A stretch of DNA of 58,543 bases from Fidelibacterota bacterium (GCA_947475895.1 CANJMF010000021.1:1-58543), one strand, 5' to 3'. Numbered from the stretch's first letter, positions 1 to 9,296 are shown. Notes: generated from the sequence alone by a model not told the origin. Program-made: numbers and translations.

Positions 1-83
1 GCAGTCTTGCCCTGCGCCATCAGCACCTCGATCTGCCTTAACTTGGAAACAATCTGCTCGGCACCAAATCCACGTTTCCCCAT
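1..83 (-). CDS. IS3-family transposase OrfA, N-terminal fragment
   Basis: Partial gene; only the first 27 codons are visible. The translation starts MGKRGFGAEQIVSKLRQ and continues IEVLMAQGKT, the typical start of IS3/IS407 OrfA, which carries the helix-turn-helix that binds the IS ends. An AGAAGGAG-like ribosome binding site lies just upstream of the ATG. In this family OrfA is joined to the DDE-type OrfB by programmed frameshifting; OrfB is outside the window. Confidence 0.85.
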   Translation of the reverse strand, partial: MGKRGFGAEQIVSKLRQIEVLMAQGKT

Positions 84-148
84 CTTCAGCTCCTTCTGTC
101 AGGGTCAATTCTCTCAAATCGACCGGTACAAAAAAAGCCGTCAGGTCA
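1..148 (-). mobile_element. IS3-family (IS407-like) insertion sequence, left-edge fragment
   Basis: The terminal part of an insertion sequence, cut off by the window edge. Read on the minus strand, the element starts with TGACCTGACGGC at position 148, followed about 65 bp later by the start codon of an OrfA-type transposase. A TGACCTG terminus and an OrfA of this type are known for the IS407 group of the IS3 family; the exact end at 148 is my inference. The flank at 149 onward is coding sequence of prsT, so the element sits inside that gene. The other end and the target-site duplication lie outside the window. Confidence 0.8.
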
Positions 149-1147
149 TGCGAGCGCCATATCCGTTCGATTGTCGGCTAGCGCTGCGGACGCCAGCAAA
201 TAATTGGCCGGTGCATAACCTGCTAAAAGCTGCGGATGCGCCGCCAAAATGCGGACGGCGTCTTTTGGCTTGTTATCATGCGTCAACAAATAGGCCTGCA
301 TATACAAGCCCAGTGGGTTCTCGGGCTCATGTGCGAGGATATAGGTTACATCCTGCGACACGGCCGTCATATCGTTGCGGGCAAGCCGAGACATGGCCCG
401 TGCGACATAGGCCCGCGTGAGCGTGGGATAGCGCTGAATGACCTCGTTGAAAATTTTGGCGGAACCGGTCTCGTCGTTTTGAAGTGCCCGGAGTTCGCCC
501 TTCAAGAGCATGAACTCGGCCATATTGGCGCTTTTCGCCAGCGCCTTATCGACTTGGACTTCCGCTTCGACGTATTTATTTGTCGCGCGCAAAAGGAGCG
601 CGTCCGCCATAAGCACGCTGGGCAAATTGGGGGTTTCGACAAGCGCTTTGTCGAGAAGTGCTTGCGACTTCTCAATCTCTTGAAGCGTCAGGTAGGCTCG
701 CGCCTGCACGGCCAAAAGATTACCTCGCGTTTCACCTTGTAGTTTTGAGGCATCGATCTTGGTCGTGACCTCGTGGAATTTTCCTTGTCCGAAATAGGCG
801 TCTGCCAAAGGCACCAGAATTTTCGCCTCATCGTATCCCTTGAATTTCGCGGTTATGAGTTCCTGTTCGGCAGCCGCGGGTTCGCCTGCCTGAAGATACA
901 ACTGCGCCAAAGCCACGCGGGCGCCGAGATTAGACGGGTCTACGCGTACGGCGTTCTTCAATTGAATGATCGCGGCCGCTGTATCGCCTTTGCGGCTAGA
1001 CGCCTCAGCTTGCTCGACATAGCGTACCGAGTCCGGCGAGGCTGTCGTGGCGCTTGCCGCCGCACTCCACAGAGCGCTGCTGCAGAAGATGAGCGCTAGC
1101 GCTGTTGCGTTCAAATAATACGCGCGCGAAGTTACACGACGAATCAT
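146..1147 (-). pseudogene. prsT: PEP-CTERM system TPR protein PrsT, truncated by an IS element
   Basis: TPR-repeat protein of the XrtA/PEP-CTERM exopolysaccharide locus. The ATG at 1147 is preferred over upstream in-frame starts because AAGGGAG lies at the right distance. A signal peptide (about residues 1-32, ending SAAASA) is followed by degenerate TPR helices. Only 333 residues remain, whereas PrsT proteins are typically around 900. The reading frame ends in GCA-TGA, and that TGA is the terminal TGA of the insertion sequence, so the stop is supplied by the element. It follows prsR by 34 bp in the canonical prsK-prsR-prsT order. The fragment may still be made as a shortened TPR protein, but the C-terminal two thirds are lost. 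Its LIFC segment is a poor lipobox, so lipidation is doubtful. Confidence 0.85.
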
Positions 1148-1181
1148 GGCGGACTCCCTTGGAACACGGCCTTCGTTTTGA

Positions 1182-2579
1182 TCAGCGCGGGTTCGCGCGA
1201 ATTTCATAATCGGCGAGCAGCGTGTAAAGGGTTGGGCGGCTTACGCCCAAAACCTTCGCTGTGCGCGAGAGATTGTTGTTGCAAGACGCCAGCGCTTTGC
1301 GGATTGCATCGATCTCGGCAACTTTACGCGCTTGGCGCAAAGTGACGAAGTCATCGCCATCTGGCGCAGCGGTGAGGCCGAGATCTGTCGGCGTGATTCG
1401 ATTTGTATTCGCGAGAACCACGGCGCGCTTTAGGCGGTTCTCAAGCTCGCGCACGTTACCGGGCCAGGCATACGTATTAATTGCCGCCAGAGCTGCTTGA
1501 TTGAATTCGAGCCGACCCTTCTTGTAGGTTTCGGAAAATTTCTGCAGGAGTGCGTGCGCAATCAACAGCGTATCGCCAGTGCGTTCCCGCAATGGCGGAA
1601 GCGTTACGGTCACTTCGTTAATTCGGAAGAATAAGTCTTCCCGGAAGGTACCCTGCCCTATCATTTCTTGAAGCGGGCGATTGGAAGCGGAGACAATTCG
1701 CACATCGACCGCAATATCTTCGCGCCCACCCAGGCGCTGAATGATGCGGCTTTGAAGGAAGCGCAGCATTTTTGCTTGTAGCGCTAAAGGCATATCACCG
1801 ATTTCATCAAGAAAGAGCGTGCCGCCTTTGGCTTGCTCAACTTTACCTCGGGTCTGCTTAATCGCGCCCGTAAAGGCGCCGCGCTCGTGACCGAACAACT
1901 CGCTTTCGAGAAGATTGTCGGGGATGGCGGCGCAGTTCACCGCTATGAATGGGCCATGGGCCCGATCGCTCTGGCCGTGCAATGCCCGCGCTATCATTTC
2001 TTTGCCGGTGCCGCTTTCGCCAAGCACCAAGAGGCTTACGTCGGTCGACGCAATACGTTGCACGATTTGGCAGATATCAAGCATCGCGGGGCTCGCGGTA
2101 ATAATACCCTGTAGTGCATCGCGATTGATGTGGTTGAGACGCCGGTTTTCCTCCTCAAGAACATGAAATTTCCACGCGCGCTCGAGAATGATGCGCAATT
2201 GTTCAACATCAACCGGCTTAGAGAAAAAATCATGCGCTCCCAACGAAATTGCCTTTAGCGCATTACCACGCTCTTCGTTTCCGCTGGCGACGACAACCTT
2301 GGTTCCGGGATATCGGCTCACAATATTGCCGAGCGTCGCAAGCCCCTCGGTCGCGCCGTTTGCGTCCGGCGGCAAACCAAGATCGAGCACCACGAGCGCA
2401 GGGTTACAGCGCTCCATGAGCGCCAAGGCATCGGTCTGGTTTCCGGCGATATGAACAGTGAAGTCATTGGCCATAGCCCATTTCATTTGGGTCTGAAGGC
2501 CCGCGTCATCCTCGACGATCAGGAGATCGCGCGTAGGAGCCGGAGAGTTGAATTGCGTAGCGGCCGATTCACTCATCAT
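1182..2579 (-). CDS. prsR: PEP-CTERM-box sigma-54 response regulator PrsR
   Basis: Response regulator that activates sigma-54 promoters in XrtA/PEP-CTERM loci. It has a receiver domain at residues 1-130 with the phospho-acceptor Asp in VVLDLGLPP (about D66). The AAA+ domain has Walker A GESGTGKE (about 187-194), the sigma-54 contact loop GAFTGA (about 234-239) and Walker B TLFLDE (about 254-259). A Fis-type helix-turn-helix lies at the C terminus (LSRTAKVLGVSRPTLY). Length is normal for the family. The ATG at 2579 lies 1 nt after the prsK stop, indicating translational coupling. The cognate kinase is the next gene upstream, and a matching sigma-54 promoter lies before the PEP-CTERM gene at 6706. 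Confidence 0.95.
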   Translation of the reverse strand: MMSESAATQFNSPAPTRDLLIVEDDAGLQTQMKWAMANDFTVHIAGNQTDALALMERCNPALVVLDLGLPPDANGATEGLATLGNIVSRYPGTKVVVASGNEERGNALKAISLGAHDFFSKPVDVEQLRIILERAWKFHVLEEENRRLNHINRDALQGIITASPAMLDICQIVQRIASTDVSLLVLGESGTGKEMIARALHGQSDRAHGPFIAVNCAAIPDNLLESELFGHERGAFTGAIKQTRGKVEQAKGGTLFLDEIGDMPLALQAKMLRFLQSRIIQRLGGREDIAVDVRIVSASNRPLQEMIGQGTFREDLFFRINEVTVTLPPLRERTGDTLLIAHALLQKFSETYKKGRLEFNQAALAAINTYAWPGNVRELENRLKRAVVLANTNRITPTDLGLTAAPDGDDFVTLRQARKVAEIDAIRKALASCNNNLSRTAKVLGVSRPTLYTLLADYEIRANPR

Positions 2580-2580
2580 T

Positions 2581-4749
2581 TTACCCAAAACTAGCTCGCA
2601 GTTCCGATTTACGGGCGGTGAACGCCTGGGGCTTCACCGCTGCAAGCTTTCGTGAAAGAGGAAGACGTATGATCATGTGCGTTCCTGCTCCCACACGGCT
2701 CTCCACGTCCAGCTTGCCTCCCATTTCCCGTATGAGTTGCCGTGTCTGGAATGCGCCGATACCGAAGCCACCTGATTTCTCGCTCTGCATCGGTTCAAAG
2801 AGTTTTTGCTCGATAAAGTTGCGATCCATTCCAGGGCCGCTATCAGAAACTGTCACCACGACCCACGATTCGTCCGCGCCTTCATCGATACCGCCGGTGT
2901 GATGCTTACCTTCAATATGCATTTCGAGCGACACGGCGCCTTTATTGCTGACGGCGTCGTTAGCATTTTGGACAAGATGATTCACAACGACGTCGAATCG
3001 CTCCGCATCACCGATCGCATGAACGGGCTCGTCAGGAAGGTCGACAGTGAGAGCTGGAATTTGAAGTTTCCAGGCGTCTGTCGTTAGGCGTAGAGCGCGC
3101 GTTACGTCGAACGGGATATTTGTCCGCGACCCGGTCACCGCTCCGCTGCGCAATTGTTCGAGCATTGTCCGCATACGGCGCACCGCGTGGCCGATGGTAT
3201 GCAGCATGTCGCGTTGAAACTCGGGGTTGCTGCCGTGGCGCTCTGCGTTCTGAAGCAGAAGCGTCATCTGACCGGTAAGGTTCTTAATGTCGTGAACGAC
3301 AAAGGCGAAGTGGCGGTTGAAATCTTCGAATTTGCGGGCGCGTGTCAGCGACAGCGCGGCCTCGGATTCCGCAAGATAGCTTGCCACCTGCTTGCCTGCG
3401 GTTTTCAGGAGGTCGAAGTCTTCATTCGTCAATGTCCGCGCAGCACGCATTGGACCAAGTACGGCGAAACCGATAAGGCGATCCACATGGAAAAGCGGCA
3501 ACACAAGGCAGGCGCGCTGGTGAACGGCGAGCCTTCTTGGAATTGCTAGATTGGTCGTCGGGACGCCGTCGGCGTATCCAGTGGCAATAGCGACGACGCT
3601 CCTATGGACCGCGAGACGTAATGGAAACGGATCGTCGTGCGCAATGACCGGCATCTGATCGCCCATATTCCACGCGCTTACGCAGTGAAAGGCTTTCTCT
3701 TCTTCACGATACGACCACAGTGCAGCACTGGTGCTATCGACCAAGTTCGCCAGCGCGCGCAAGGCGCGGTCGGGAACGGTTAAATCCCCAAGGCTCGTCG
3801 AAATGGACTCGATGAATCCAACCCATTCTTTGCGATAGTCGTACTTGTAGCTAAAGAAGTTTCGGCTGATATAGCCCTTCAGTGCTGCTTGTATCTTGCC
3901 TGATGTAAGCACGATCGCGAGCACAAGAAGCGCTGCGGTGAGGAACGTCGCCTGCGCGACCGTGCCCCAGGTACCGTCAAGCGCACGCAACGAATAACCG
4001 ACAATGGACATCACGATGAGATAGACGCCGCCAGCCAGCAGCGTGGCCGAATGAAACACGAATTGCCGAGAAACGTGAATGTCGATAGGCCAGCTTTTTG
4101 ACCGGGCGGCGGCCAAGACAATCAACGGCGCTGCCATTGCGACCACAATCCCGCGTGCCGCATAAAAACGCGCATCGACGCGATCCACCAAGCTTGCATC
4201 GGCGTAGACGAAAAAATCGTAAGCGAAAATGATTCCGGCGCCAAAGCATAGGTACTTGACCGCCCACCGCGCTTCCTGCCCGCTATTGCGAAGCATGTTT
4301 TCGACCAGCAGCAAACCCACCACCGCTAGGCCGACGCGCGCCACGAAAGTCGAGCGCAGAACGGCTTGTGACACACCTTCGCCGACGACGGCGTACATAG
4401 AAACAGCCGCCACATATCCGGCTGCTACGAGCACGGCGGCGACCACCGAAGTCTGCAGCGCGCGATCCACGCGCTTGGGATATGCAATAAAAAGGACGAA
4501 CGCGACGACTGCCATCCACCCAAGTGATCTCACCTGCTCGAGTATCACGGTCACCGGGACAAGCGCCGGCGTTGTCGGCATTATTCCGCTCAAGGCCGCA
4601 GCAACAGACCACAATGCGGTGCTGCCCGCCGCAGCCAGCAGCAAGTGCTTGTACCGATGCTGCGCCTGGCTCGCAGCTAGCAGGATACACATGCCAAAAA
4701 AGGCGGTGGCTGCGATTACGTGCGTGATCTCGGTGACATGAATGAGCAT
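2581..4749 (-). CDS. prsK: XrtA/PEP-CTERM system histidine kinase PrsK
   Basis: Membrane sensor kinase paired with PrsR. The first 290 residues hold about eight to nine hydrophobic segments. A GAF domain follows (about 320-465), then a dimerisation segment with the phospho-accepting His in FVVHDIKN (about H486). The C-terminal HATPase domain has NQNAND-type N-box residues (VQNANDAV) and G-boxes (SDSGPGMD, GGFGIGAF). The overall architecture and the FVVHDIKNL box are those of PrsK. The gene lies 7 bp downstream of the sugar transferase and directly before prsR, so these genes are probably co-transcribed. Confidence 0.95.
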   Translation of the reverse strand: MLIHVTEITHVIAATAFFGMCILLAASQAQHRYKHLLLAAAGSTALWSVAAALSGIMPTTPALVPVTVILEQVRSLGWMAVVAFVLFIAYPKRVDRALQTSVVAAVLVAAGYVAAVSMYAVVGEGVSQAVLRSTFVARVGLAVVGLLLVENMLRNSGQEARWAVKYLCFGAGIIFAYDFFVYADASLVDRVDARFYAARGIVVAMAAPLIVLAAARSKSWPIDIHVSRQFVFHSATLLAGGVYLIVMSIVGYSLRALDGTWGTVAQATFLTAALLVLAIVLTSGKIQAALKGYISRNFFSYKYDYRKEWVGFIESISTSLGDLTVPDRALRALANLVDSTSAALWSYREEEKAFHCVSAWNMGDQMPVIAHDDPFPLRLAVHRSVVAIATGYADGVPTTNLAIPRRLAVHQRACLVLPLFHVDRLIGFAVLGPMRAARTLTNEDFDLLKTAGKQVASYLAESEAALSLTRARKFEDFNRHFAFVVHDIKNLTGQMTLLLQNAERHGSNPEFQRDMLHTIGHAVRRMRTMLEQLRSGAVTGSRTNIPFDVTRALRLTTDAWKLQIPALTVDLPDEPVHAIGDAERFDVVVNHLVQNANDAVSNKGAVSLEMHIEGKHHTGGIDEGADESWVVVTVSDSGPGMDRNFIEQKLFEPMQSEKSGGFGIGAFQTRQLIREMGGKLDVESRVGAGTHMIIRLPLSRKLAAVKPQAFTARKSELRASFG

Positions 4750-4756
4750 GAGTGCG

Positions 4757-6181
4757 CTAACGCGCGCCCTCCTGCCAAAGCACGACGCGAGCCGTCTGGA
4801 ACAAGATCACTGCGTCCAAAAACAGATTCCAGTTTTTTACGTAGTAAAGATCGTAGGCGAGCTTTGCCTTGGCGTCCTCGTCGGAGGCGCCGTACGGATA
4901 ATTGATCTGCGCCCAGCCCGTAATTCCCGGCTTCACGCGATGGCGCACGCCGTAGTACGGAATCTTTTCCATCAGGGTGTCGACAAACACCGGGCGCTCC
5001 GGACGTGGGCCGACAAAACTCATGTCCCCCTTAAGCACGTTAAGAAGTTGCGGTATTTCGTCGATGCGTGTGCGGCGCATAAACTTTCCAATGCGAGTGA
5101 CACGGGAGTCGTTGCTTTGGGCCCACCGTGCAACGCCGTCTTTTTCGGCGTCAGTGCGCATGCTGCGAAACTTCAGAACGGGAAAAGTGTGCCCTGAAGC
5201 GCCGACTCGTTCCTGGCGATAGAAAATCGGGCCGGGGCTATCGAGCTTGATCGCCAGCGCCGCTAGAAGCGTAATCGGCAGGGTAAGAATAAGGACGAGA
5301 GAGGACACCGCGAGATCGAAAAGACGCTTGGCCACATCACGGCCCCAAGAGACGCGAAAGCCATTGGAGAACACCAGCCAGCTGGGATTTACTTCGTCGA
5401 GGTCGATTTGACCGGTTTGGCGCTCCCAAAAGCTTTGGAACTCCGTGACATTCAACCCGGCAAGTTTGCATTCCATGAGCGCTTCTACCGGCAGACCAGG
5501 GCGCTCGCGCGACGCAACGATGATCTCATCGGCCTTCAATTCACGGGCTTGCTTCACAAGGCCACATGAATGCTCGAGCACCTTACCGGGCAAAATCTTG
5601 AATGAACTGAGGCGTTTGGACTTCACTTCATTGGGCAGCGGCACAAAGCCAACAGCGCGATAAGGGCTGCGCGAACTGCCGTTCAGGTATTCGATCTTTG
5701 CAGCGCACTCATCGGTTCCAACTACCAGCACACGGCGCTCAAGCGCGGTGCCATTGAAGTTGTAAGTGAAAACGGCGTGTCTAAAGAGCAGCGACACGAG
5801 AAAATAAGCGAGCACACTTGCAAGGGCGATGCCGTAGTACAGCTTCAAATTCGGGGTGTGCTCGACCGCCAACTCGGTGACCGAGATGGTGGTCGCCATG
5901 AGGAAGTACATCAACACAGATACTGTAAACAGCCTCATCGCCAGGCCGTGCGGGTCTGAGCACATCTCTTTGTTATAAAGACCGCATGCTGCAGCTGTGC
6001 AAAGTGCGATCACGCAGAATAAGGGCAAGAGGAACGCCGGGCCATACACGCCCTCGCCACTCGCCGAAATGTACGTCACGGCGACGTGAGAGACATTGTA
6101 GAAGGTAATAAATACCGCAAGCTCAAAGACCGCGAATAGAAGAGCTCGGAGAGAAATGTGGTGGCCAAATACACGGATCAT
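4757..6181 (-). CDS. PEP-CTERM/exosortase-associated undecaprenyl-phosphate sugar transferase
   Basis: Initiating glycosyl-1-phosphate transferase of exopolysaccharide synthesis: it transfers a sugar phosphate to undecaprenyl phosphate at the inner membrane. The ATG at 6181 (MIRVFGHHISLRALLFA) is chosen because that N terminus is typical of the family; a TTG at 6241 would add 20 residues, and neither start has a strong ribosome binding site. Four or five N-terminal membrane segments are followed by a CoA-binding-like region. The C-terminal bacterial sugar transferase domain contains KRLFDLAVS, YRQERVG, LKFRSM and RRTRIDEIPQLLNVLKGDMS. It heads the leftward prsK-prsR-prsT group. Confidence 0.92.
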   Translation of the reverse strand: MIRVFGHHISLRALLFAVFELAVFITFYNVSHVAVTYISASGEGVYGPAFLLPLFCVIALCTAAACGLYNKEMCSDPHGLAMRLFTVSVLMYFLMATTISVTELAVEHTPNLKLYYGIALASVLAYFLVSLLFRHAVFTYNFNGTALERRVLVVGTDECAAKIEYLNGSSRSPYRAVGFVPLPNEVKSKRLSSFKILPGKVLEHSCGLVKQARELKADEIIVASRERPGLPVEALMECKLAGLNVTEFQSFWERQTGQIDLDEVNPSWLVFSNGFRVSWGRDVAKRLFDLAVSSLVLILTLPITLLAALAIKLDSPGPIFYRQERVGASGHTFPVLKFRSMRTDAEKDGVARWAQSNDSRVTRIGKFMRRTRIDEIPQLLNVLKGDMSFVGPRPERPVFVDTLMEKIPYYGVRHRVKPGITGWAQINYPYGASDEDAKAKLAYDLYYVKNWNLFLDAVILFQTARVVLWQEGAR

Positions 6182-6605
6182 ATGAGCGCTGACGACTTCA
6201 ATAAAAAATGAAAACCAAAACTCTGCACGGCGCTTCCACAATTGGTACTTGCGTTATCGCAGTGCACCGTTCTTACCTATCCGAACGGCAGGCATAACGT
6301 GGACGTTGTAAAAAGGTTTTCTGAGTGATTGGAAAACTTGCCGAATTTGCCGAACAACAAACGATTTTCGCATCGTCGGTTTTCTTTCCAATTTATTTTT
6401 TCACAACTAGCACGAGCGAATTTCAGTTGAAGCGGCCATGGCTACGACTGTTGCGTGCCGAACTCACGCGAGTGAAAAAGATGCCGCCACCGACAAGGGA
6501 GATTTGCCTCCGTTCGGCCACATCTACGTAATCTCAAAAAAAGTTGATAAAATTTACAGCAAATAAAACGCGTGTGATTGCAATGCAGCGCACCTGTCGC
6601 AATGC
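6182..6605. other. AT-rich intergenic region between the sugar transferase and PEP-CTERM genes
   Basis: Divergent promoter region of about 590 bp in total (6182-6767). I see no convincing gene in it: the short open frames have no ribosome binding site or recognisable product. It is visibly AT-richer than its surroundings (runs such as AAAAAAGTTGATAAAATTTACAG). It should contain the leftward promoter of the eps/prs group, which I could not place with confidence. No sigma-54 -24/-12 pair was found on the minus strand here. Confidence 0.5.
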
Positions 6606-6667
6606 TTTACACTTTCGACACGCGCCAAGTGTGTTTTTAGCAGTCGATGATGATGGAATTTTACACT
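6606..6667 (+). promoter_or_regulatory. candidate upstream activator site(s) for PrsR
   Basis: ACACTT (6609-6614) and AAGTGT (6627-6632) form an inverted repeat separated by 12 nt. The octamer TTTACACT occurs twice, at 6606-6613 and 6660-6667. Both lie 40-100 bp upstream of a sigma-54 promoter, the usual place for enhancer-binding protein sites. Assignment to PrsR rests on position only. Confidence 0.45.
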
Positions 6668-6705
6668 GTTGCGCGTAGCGCCAGGAAAACTGCGCGTTTT
6701 GCCGA

Positions 6706-6720
6706 TGGCACGCTTCTTGC
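6706..6720 (+). promoter_or_regulatory. sigma-54 (RpoN) promoter
   Basis: TGGCACGCTTCTTGC matches the -24/-12 consensus TGGCACG-N4-TTGC, with exactly 10 nt between the GG and GC dinucleotides. It lies 47 bp upstream of the ATG of the PEP-CTERM protein. PEP-CTERM genes in XrtA genomes are known to be driven by sigma-54 and PrsR, which agrees with prsR and prsK next door. Confidence 0.88.
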
Positions 6721-6767
6721 GTTGTATAAGATGGCCAAAGAGGCCCTACCCGCTGCAGGAGCCAAAC

Positions 6768-7394
6768 ATGTTCGCGTCGTTTCGATCCATCATAAAGCGC
6801 ATCGCCGCTATCGGCGCTGTAGGAGCGTTGACCATACTCTCGCCCGTCGCTCAAGCAGCGCCCATCACCCACACGTCATTCGGGATCTCTGGCGCTTTCG
6901 CGATCCCGGGCGGCACGAATTTGGGCAGCACAAATTCCATTACCATCAAGAACGGCGGCCACATTATCGTTACCGCACCCGACACCTTTGACCTGAGCGG
7001 ACTGATTCATTTTGGCGATGGCGGCATTTTGCAAAACTTACCAAACCTCATGGCCTTCACACCGATCGCGGGCTTCTTGACTCTCGCAAGCGGCGTATCG
7101 CTTGACTTAAACTCGCTCACGATCATTTCACGTAGCGGACCAACCCCAGGCTTTCTCAATATGTCAGGAAACGCCGTCCTCCACGCGCCCGGCTTCGATG
7201 CAACGAGCGGCGTCTTCAGCTGGAGCGGAACCACCACTGACAACTTGTCGTTCACCTTTGCAGTAACTGCATCTGCCCAAACGCAACCCGCTTTGGCCCC
7301 GACGGAACCCGTGCCGGAGCCATTTTCTCTTGGCTTATTGGGTGTCGGATTGCTTGGTGTGTCATTCGGCCGTCGCGCGCTGAAGCGCGGCTAA
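6768..7394 (+). CDS. PEP-CTERM sorting-domain protein
   Basis: Exported protein of 208 residues processed by exosortase. AGGAG lies 7 nt before the ATG. An N-terminal signal peptide (cleavage near AQA-APITH) is followed by a Gly/Ser/Thr-rich, probably beta-rich body without recognised catalytic motifs. The C terminus is a textbook PEP-CTERM tripartite signal: VPEP, a hydrophobic stretch (SLGLLGVGLLGVSFG) and a basic tail (RRALKRG). Family knowledge says such proteins are cut at the PEP motif by exosortase and delivered to the surface or the exopolysaccharide matrix. The sigma-54 promoter at 6706 suggests control by PrsR. The exosortase itself is not in this window. Confidence 0.93.
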   Translation: MFASFRSIIKRIAAIGAVGALTILSPVAQAAPITHTSFGISGAFAIPGGTNLGSTNSITIKNGGHIIVTAPDTFDLSGLIHFGDGGILQNLPNLMAFTPIAGFLTLASGVSLDLNSLTIISRSGPTPGFLNMSGNAVLHAPGFDATSGVFSWSGTTTDNLSFTFAVTASAQTQPALAPTEPVPEPFSLGLLGVGLLGVSFGRRALKRG

Positions 7395-7419
7395 GGCATT
7401 TAAACCCGACACGGACAAG

Positions 7420-7455
7420 GAAGCCCGCCTTTGCGAAGGCGGGCTTCTCATTTTC
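7420..7455. terminator. bidirectional rho-independent terminator
   Basis: A perfect 10-bp stem, GAAGCCCGCC (7420-7429) with GGCGGGCTTC (7438-7447) and an 8-nt loop, is followed by CTCATTTT. It separates the convergent PEP-CTERM gene and the POT transporter gene. Confidence 0.9.
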
Positions 7456-7457
7456 TG

Positions 7458-9296
7458 CTAGGCCTCGTGTGGCCGAACGTAAGTTCGTTCTCGATAAAAT
7501 CCCGCGACGAATATGAATAGAAACGCCGCGATACCCGCCAACCCGGCGAAAAACAGGAAGTAGACGGGCCCGACCAGCTTGTAAGTGGAAATTGAAGCGC
7601 TGGCCGCTTTGAACTCTCCCTGACTGACGATGGGTTTGCGATGAATGGTATCCGCCAGGCGCACGCGATTGTTTGCCACATCTATTTCATCGACCAAGAA
7701 CGTACCACTCAGGCCGGTTTGTTCGCCCTTGTCGTCGGCAAAGGTTATGCCCGTATCACCATCGAAATCGATCTTCTGTCCTACTTGAAGGTTCGCGACG
7801 TCTTTTATCGTCAACCACGTCTCTTGGCCTGCCGTCACGGTCATCGCCGGGAGCGGCTCAACCATGGCGCTGTTCACCTGTGCCGTGAAAGCATTTCCGA
7901 TACTGATTGCGAGCAAATACGTTGCCGCCATGATGAAGCTTTTCACCTTCAACGGCGCCTGCATGTAGGCGAACTCCATCGATGTGATGGAAACCAGCAC
8001 CTCGGAAGCCGTCAACACAACATAGGCCAGAATTTGCCACCAGAGGCTTACGCTAACCCCATGCATAATGCGGTCTTCGATAAAAGCGATGATGAGGAAC
8101 GACGCCGCGATGACCCACAGGCCGATGCCGATCTTGCGCAACGGCGTGAGAGTCATGATACGCGACAAAAGAGGATAAATTCCAAAGGTAAAAATCGGAA
8201 CCATCATGAGGATGAACAGGCCATTCACGACCTGAATTTGCGAAGCCAACATTTCGTAGTCGGCCAACGCACCCAGCACGGGAACACCGGCGAGAAAGCC
8301 AAAGAGGTGCTTATCCATGAGATCCGACGTCGCCTGCAAGGTCCACGTCTGGCCGTTCGACTGATCCCATAAAGACCAAAAGATCGCGATGAAAATATAA
8401 TAAATAATCGCAAGGCCCGTGATTTGCTTAAGCGCAGGCCCGGTGAAGGCATCCTGCATCCACTCCCGCAATTCTGGGGACAATTTGTCGCGAAGGCCCG
8501 TGTTGAGGGACACATATACGACAAGAATCAATAACGCGATGACCGTTAGAAGCGCTGCCAGGGTGCGGTAGTCGGGACTCACGACGCTGAAGACCCAGAC
8601 GGATATGCCAAGAACCGGAATGAGCGCGAGGCCAAACAGCGCGCTGGCGCGGCCTCCGCCTACAGTGACGGCCGGCGGAATAACGACGAAACGGTTGCGA
8701 CCGAACCAAAAGACGATGGTGGCAACAAACATCGCTGCCGCCGGCACCCCGAACGCCACGCCCGGACCATAAGCTTCCAGCCAAATAGGACAGAAGTAGA
8801 TGGAGATCGACGAGCCCGCGTTAATCGATAAGTAAAAGTAGCTAAAGGCGCGTTCGATTAAATGCGCGTTCTTTGACGTGAATTGATCGCCGACATTTGT
8901 CGATACGCATGGCTTGATGCCGCCCGTCCCGATCGCCATCAATGCCAGGCCGATCCCGAGCGTCAGACCCTGTCCTCCGAGCGCGATGACCGTGCAACCC
9001 GCGCAGTACACCATCGCCAGCGTCATGATCGTGCGGTACTTGCCCCAAAACACGTCCGATAAAATGGCGCCGATGAGTGGAAAGAAGTAAGCGCCGAATT
9101 TGAAAAGAGATTGCCATTCGGTTGCTTTCGCATCGCCGAAGTGGAGCGTTTGGGTCATGTAAACGGCAAGAATGGCGTTAATGCCGTAATAGCAAAACCG
9201 TTCGGCAAACTCATTGGCGACAATAAAGGGAATACCTCCCGGCATCTTATTGTCGTCGGACGCACTCACGGGGGCTGTGATGGTTTTGTCTGTCAT
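7458..9296 (-). CDS. POT/PTR2 family proton-dependent oligopeptide transporter
   Basis: Inner-membrane symporter for di- and tripeptides driven by protons. The N-terminal NEFAERFCYYG contains the ExxER..YY proton-coupling signature of the family. Twelve or more hydrophobic segments fill the chain, with a typical IGTGGIKPCVSTNVGDQF loop. At 612 residues it is longer than the usual 480-520. The excess is mainly a roughly 95-residue soluble, beta-rich stretch (about residues 480-575, from VEPLPAMTVTAG to SISTYKLVG) before the last membrane helix. A C-terminal extension of this sort occurs in some proteobacterial members. It converges on the PEP-CTERM gene across a shared terminator. Confidence 0.93.
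   Translation of the reverse strand: MTDKTITAPVSASDDNKMPGGIPFIVANEFAERFCYYGINAILAVYMTQTLHFGDAKATEWQSLFKFGAYFFPLIGAILSDVFWGKYRTIMTLAMVYCAGCTVIALGGQGLTLGIGLALMAIGTGGIKPCVSTNVGDQFTSKNAHLIERAFSYFYLSINAGSSISIYFCPIWLEAYGPGVAFGVPAAAMFVATIVFWFGRNRFVVIPPAVTVGGGRASALFGLALIPVLGISVWVFSVVSPDYRTLAALLTVIALLILVVYVSLNTGLRDKLSPELREWMQDAFTGPALKQITGLAIIYYIFIAIFWSLWDQSNGQTWTLQATSDLMDKHLFGFLAGVPVLGALADYEMLASQIQVVNGLFILMMVPIFTFGIYPLLSRIMTLTPLRKIGIGLWVIAASFLIIAFIEDRIMHGVSVSLWWQILAYVVLTASEVLVSITSMEFAYMQAPLKVKSFIMAATYLLAISIGNAFTAQVNSAMVEPLPAMTVTAGQETWLTIKDVANLQVGQKIDFDGDTGITFADDKGEQTGLSGTFLVDEIDVANNRVRLADTIHRKPIVSQGEFKAASASISTYKLVGPVYFLFFAGLAGIAAFLFIFVAGFYRERTYVRPHEA

Noticed and set aside
6669-6767. N-terminal extension of the PEP-CTERM protein
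   Set aside because: It would place the start codon upstream of the sigma-54 promoter and hide the signal peptide; the ATG at 6768 has AGGAG at good spacing.
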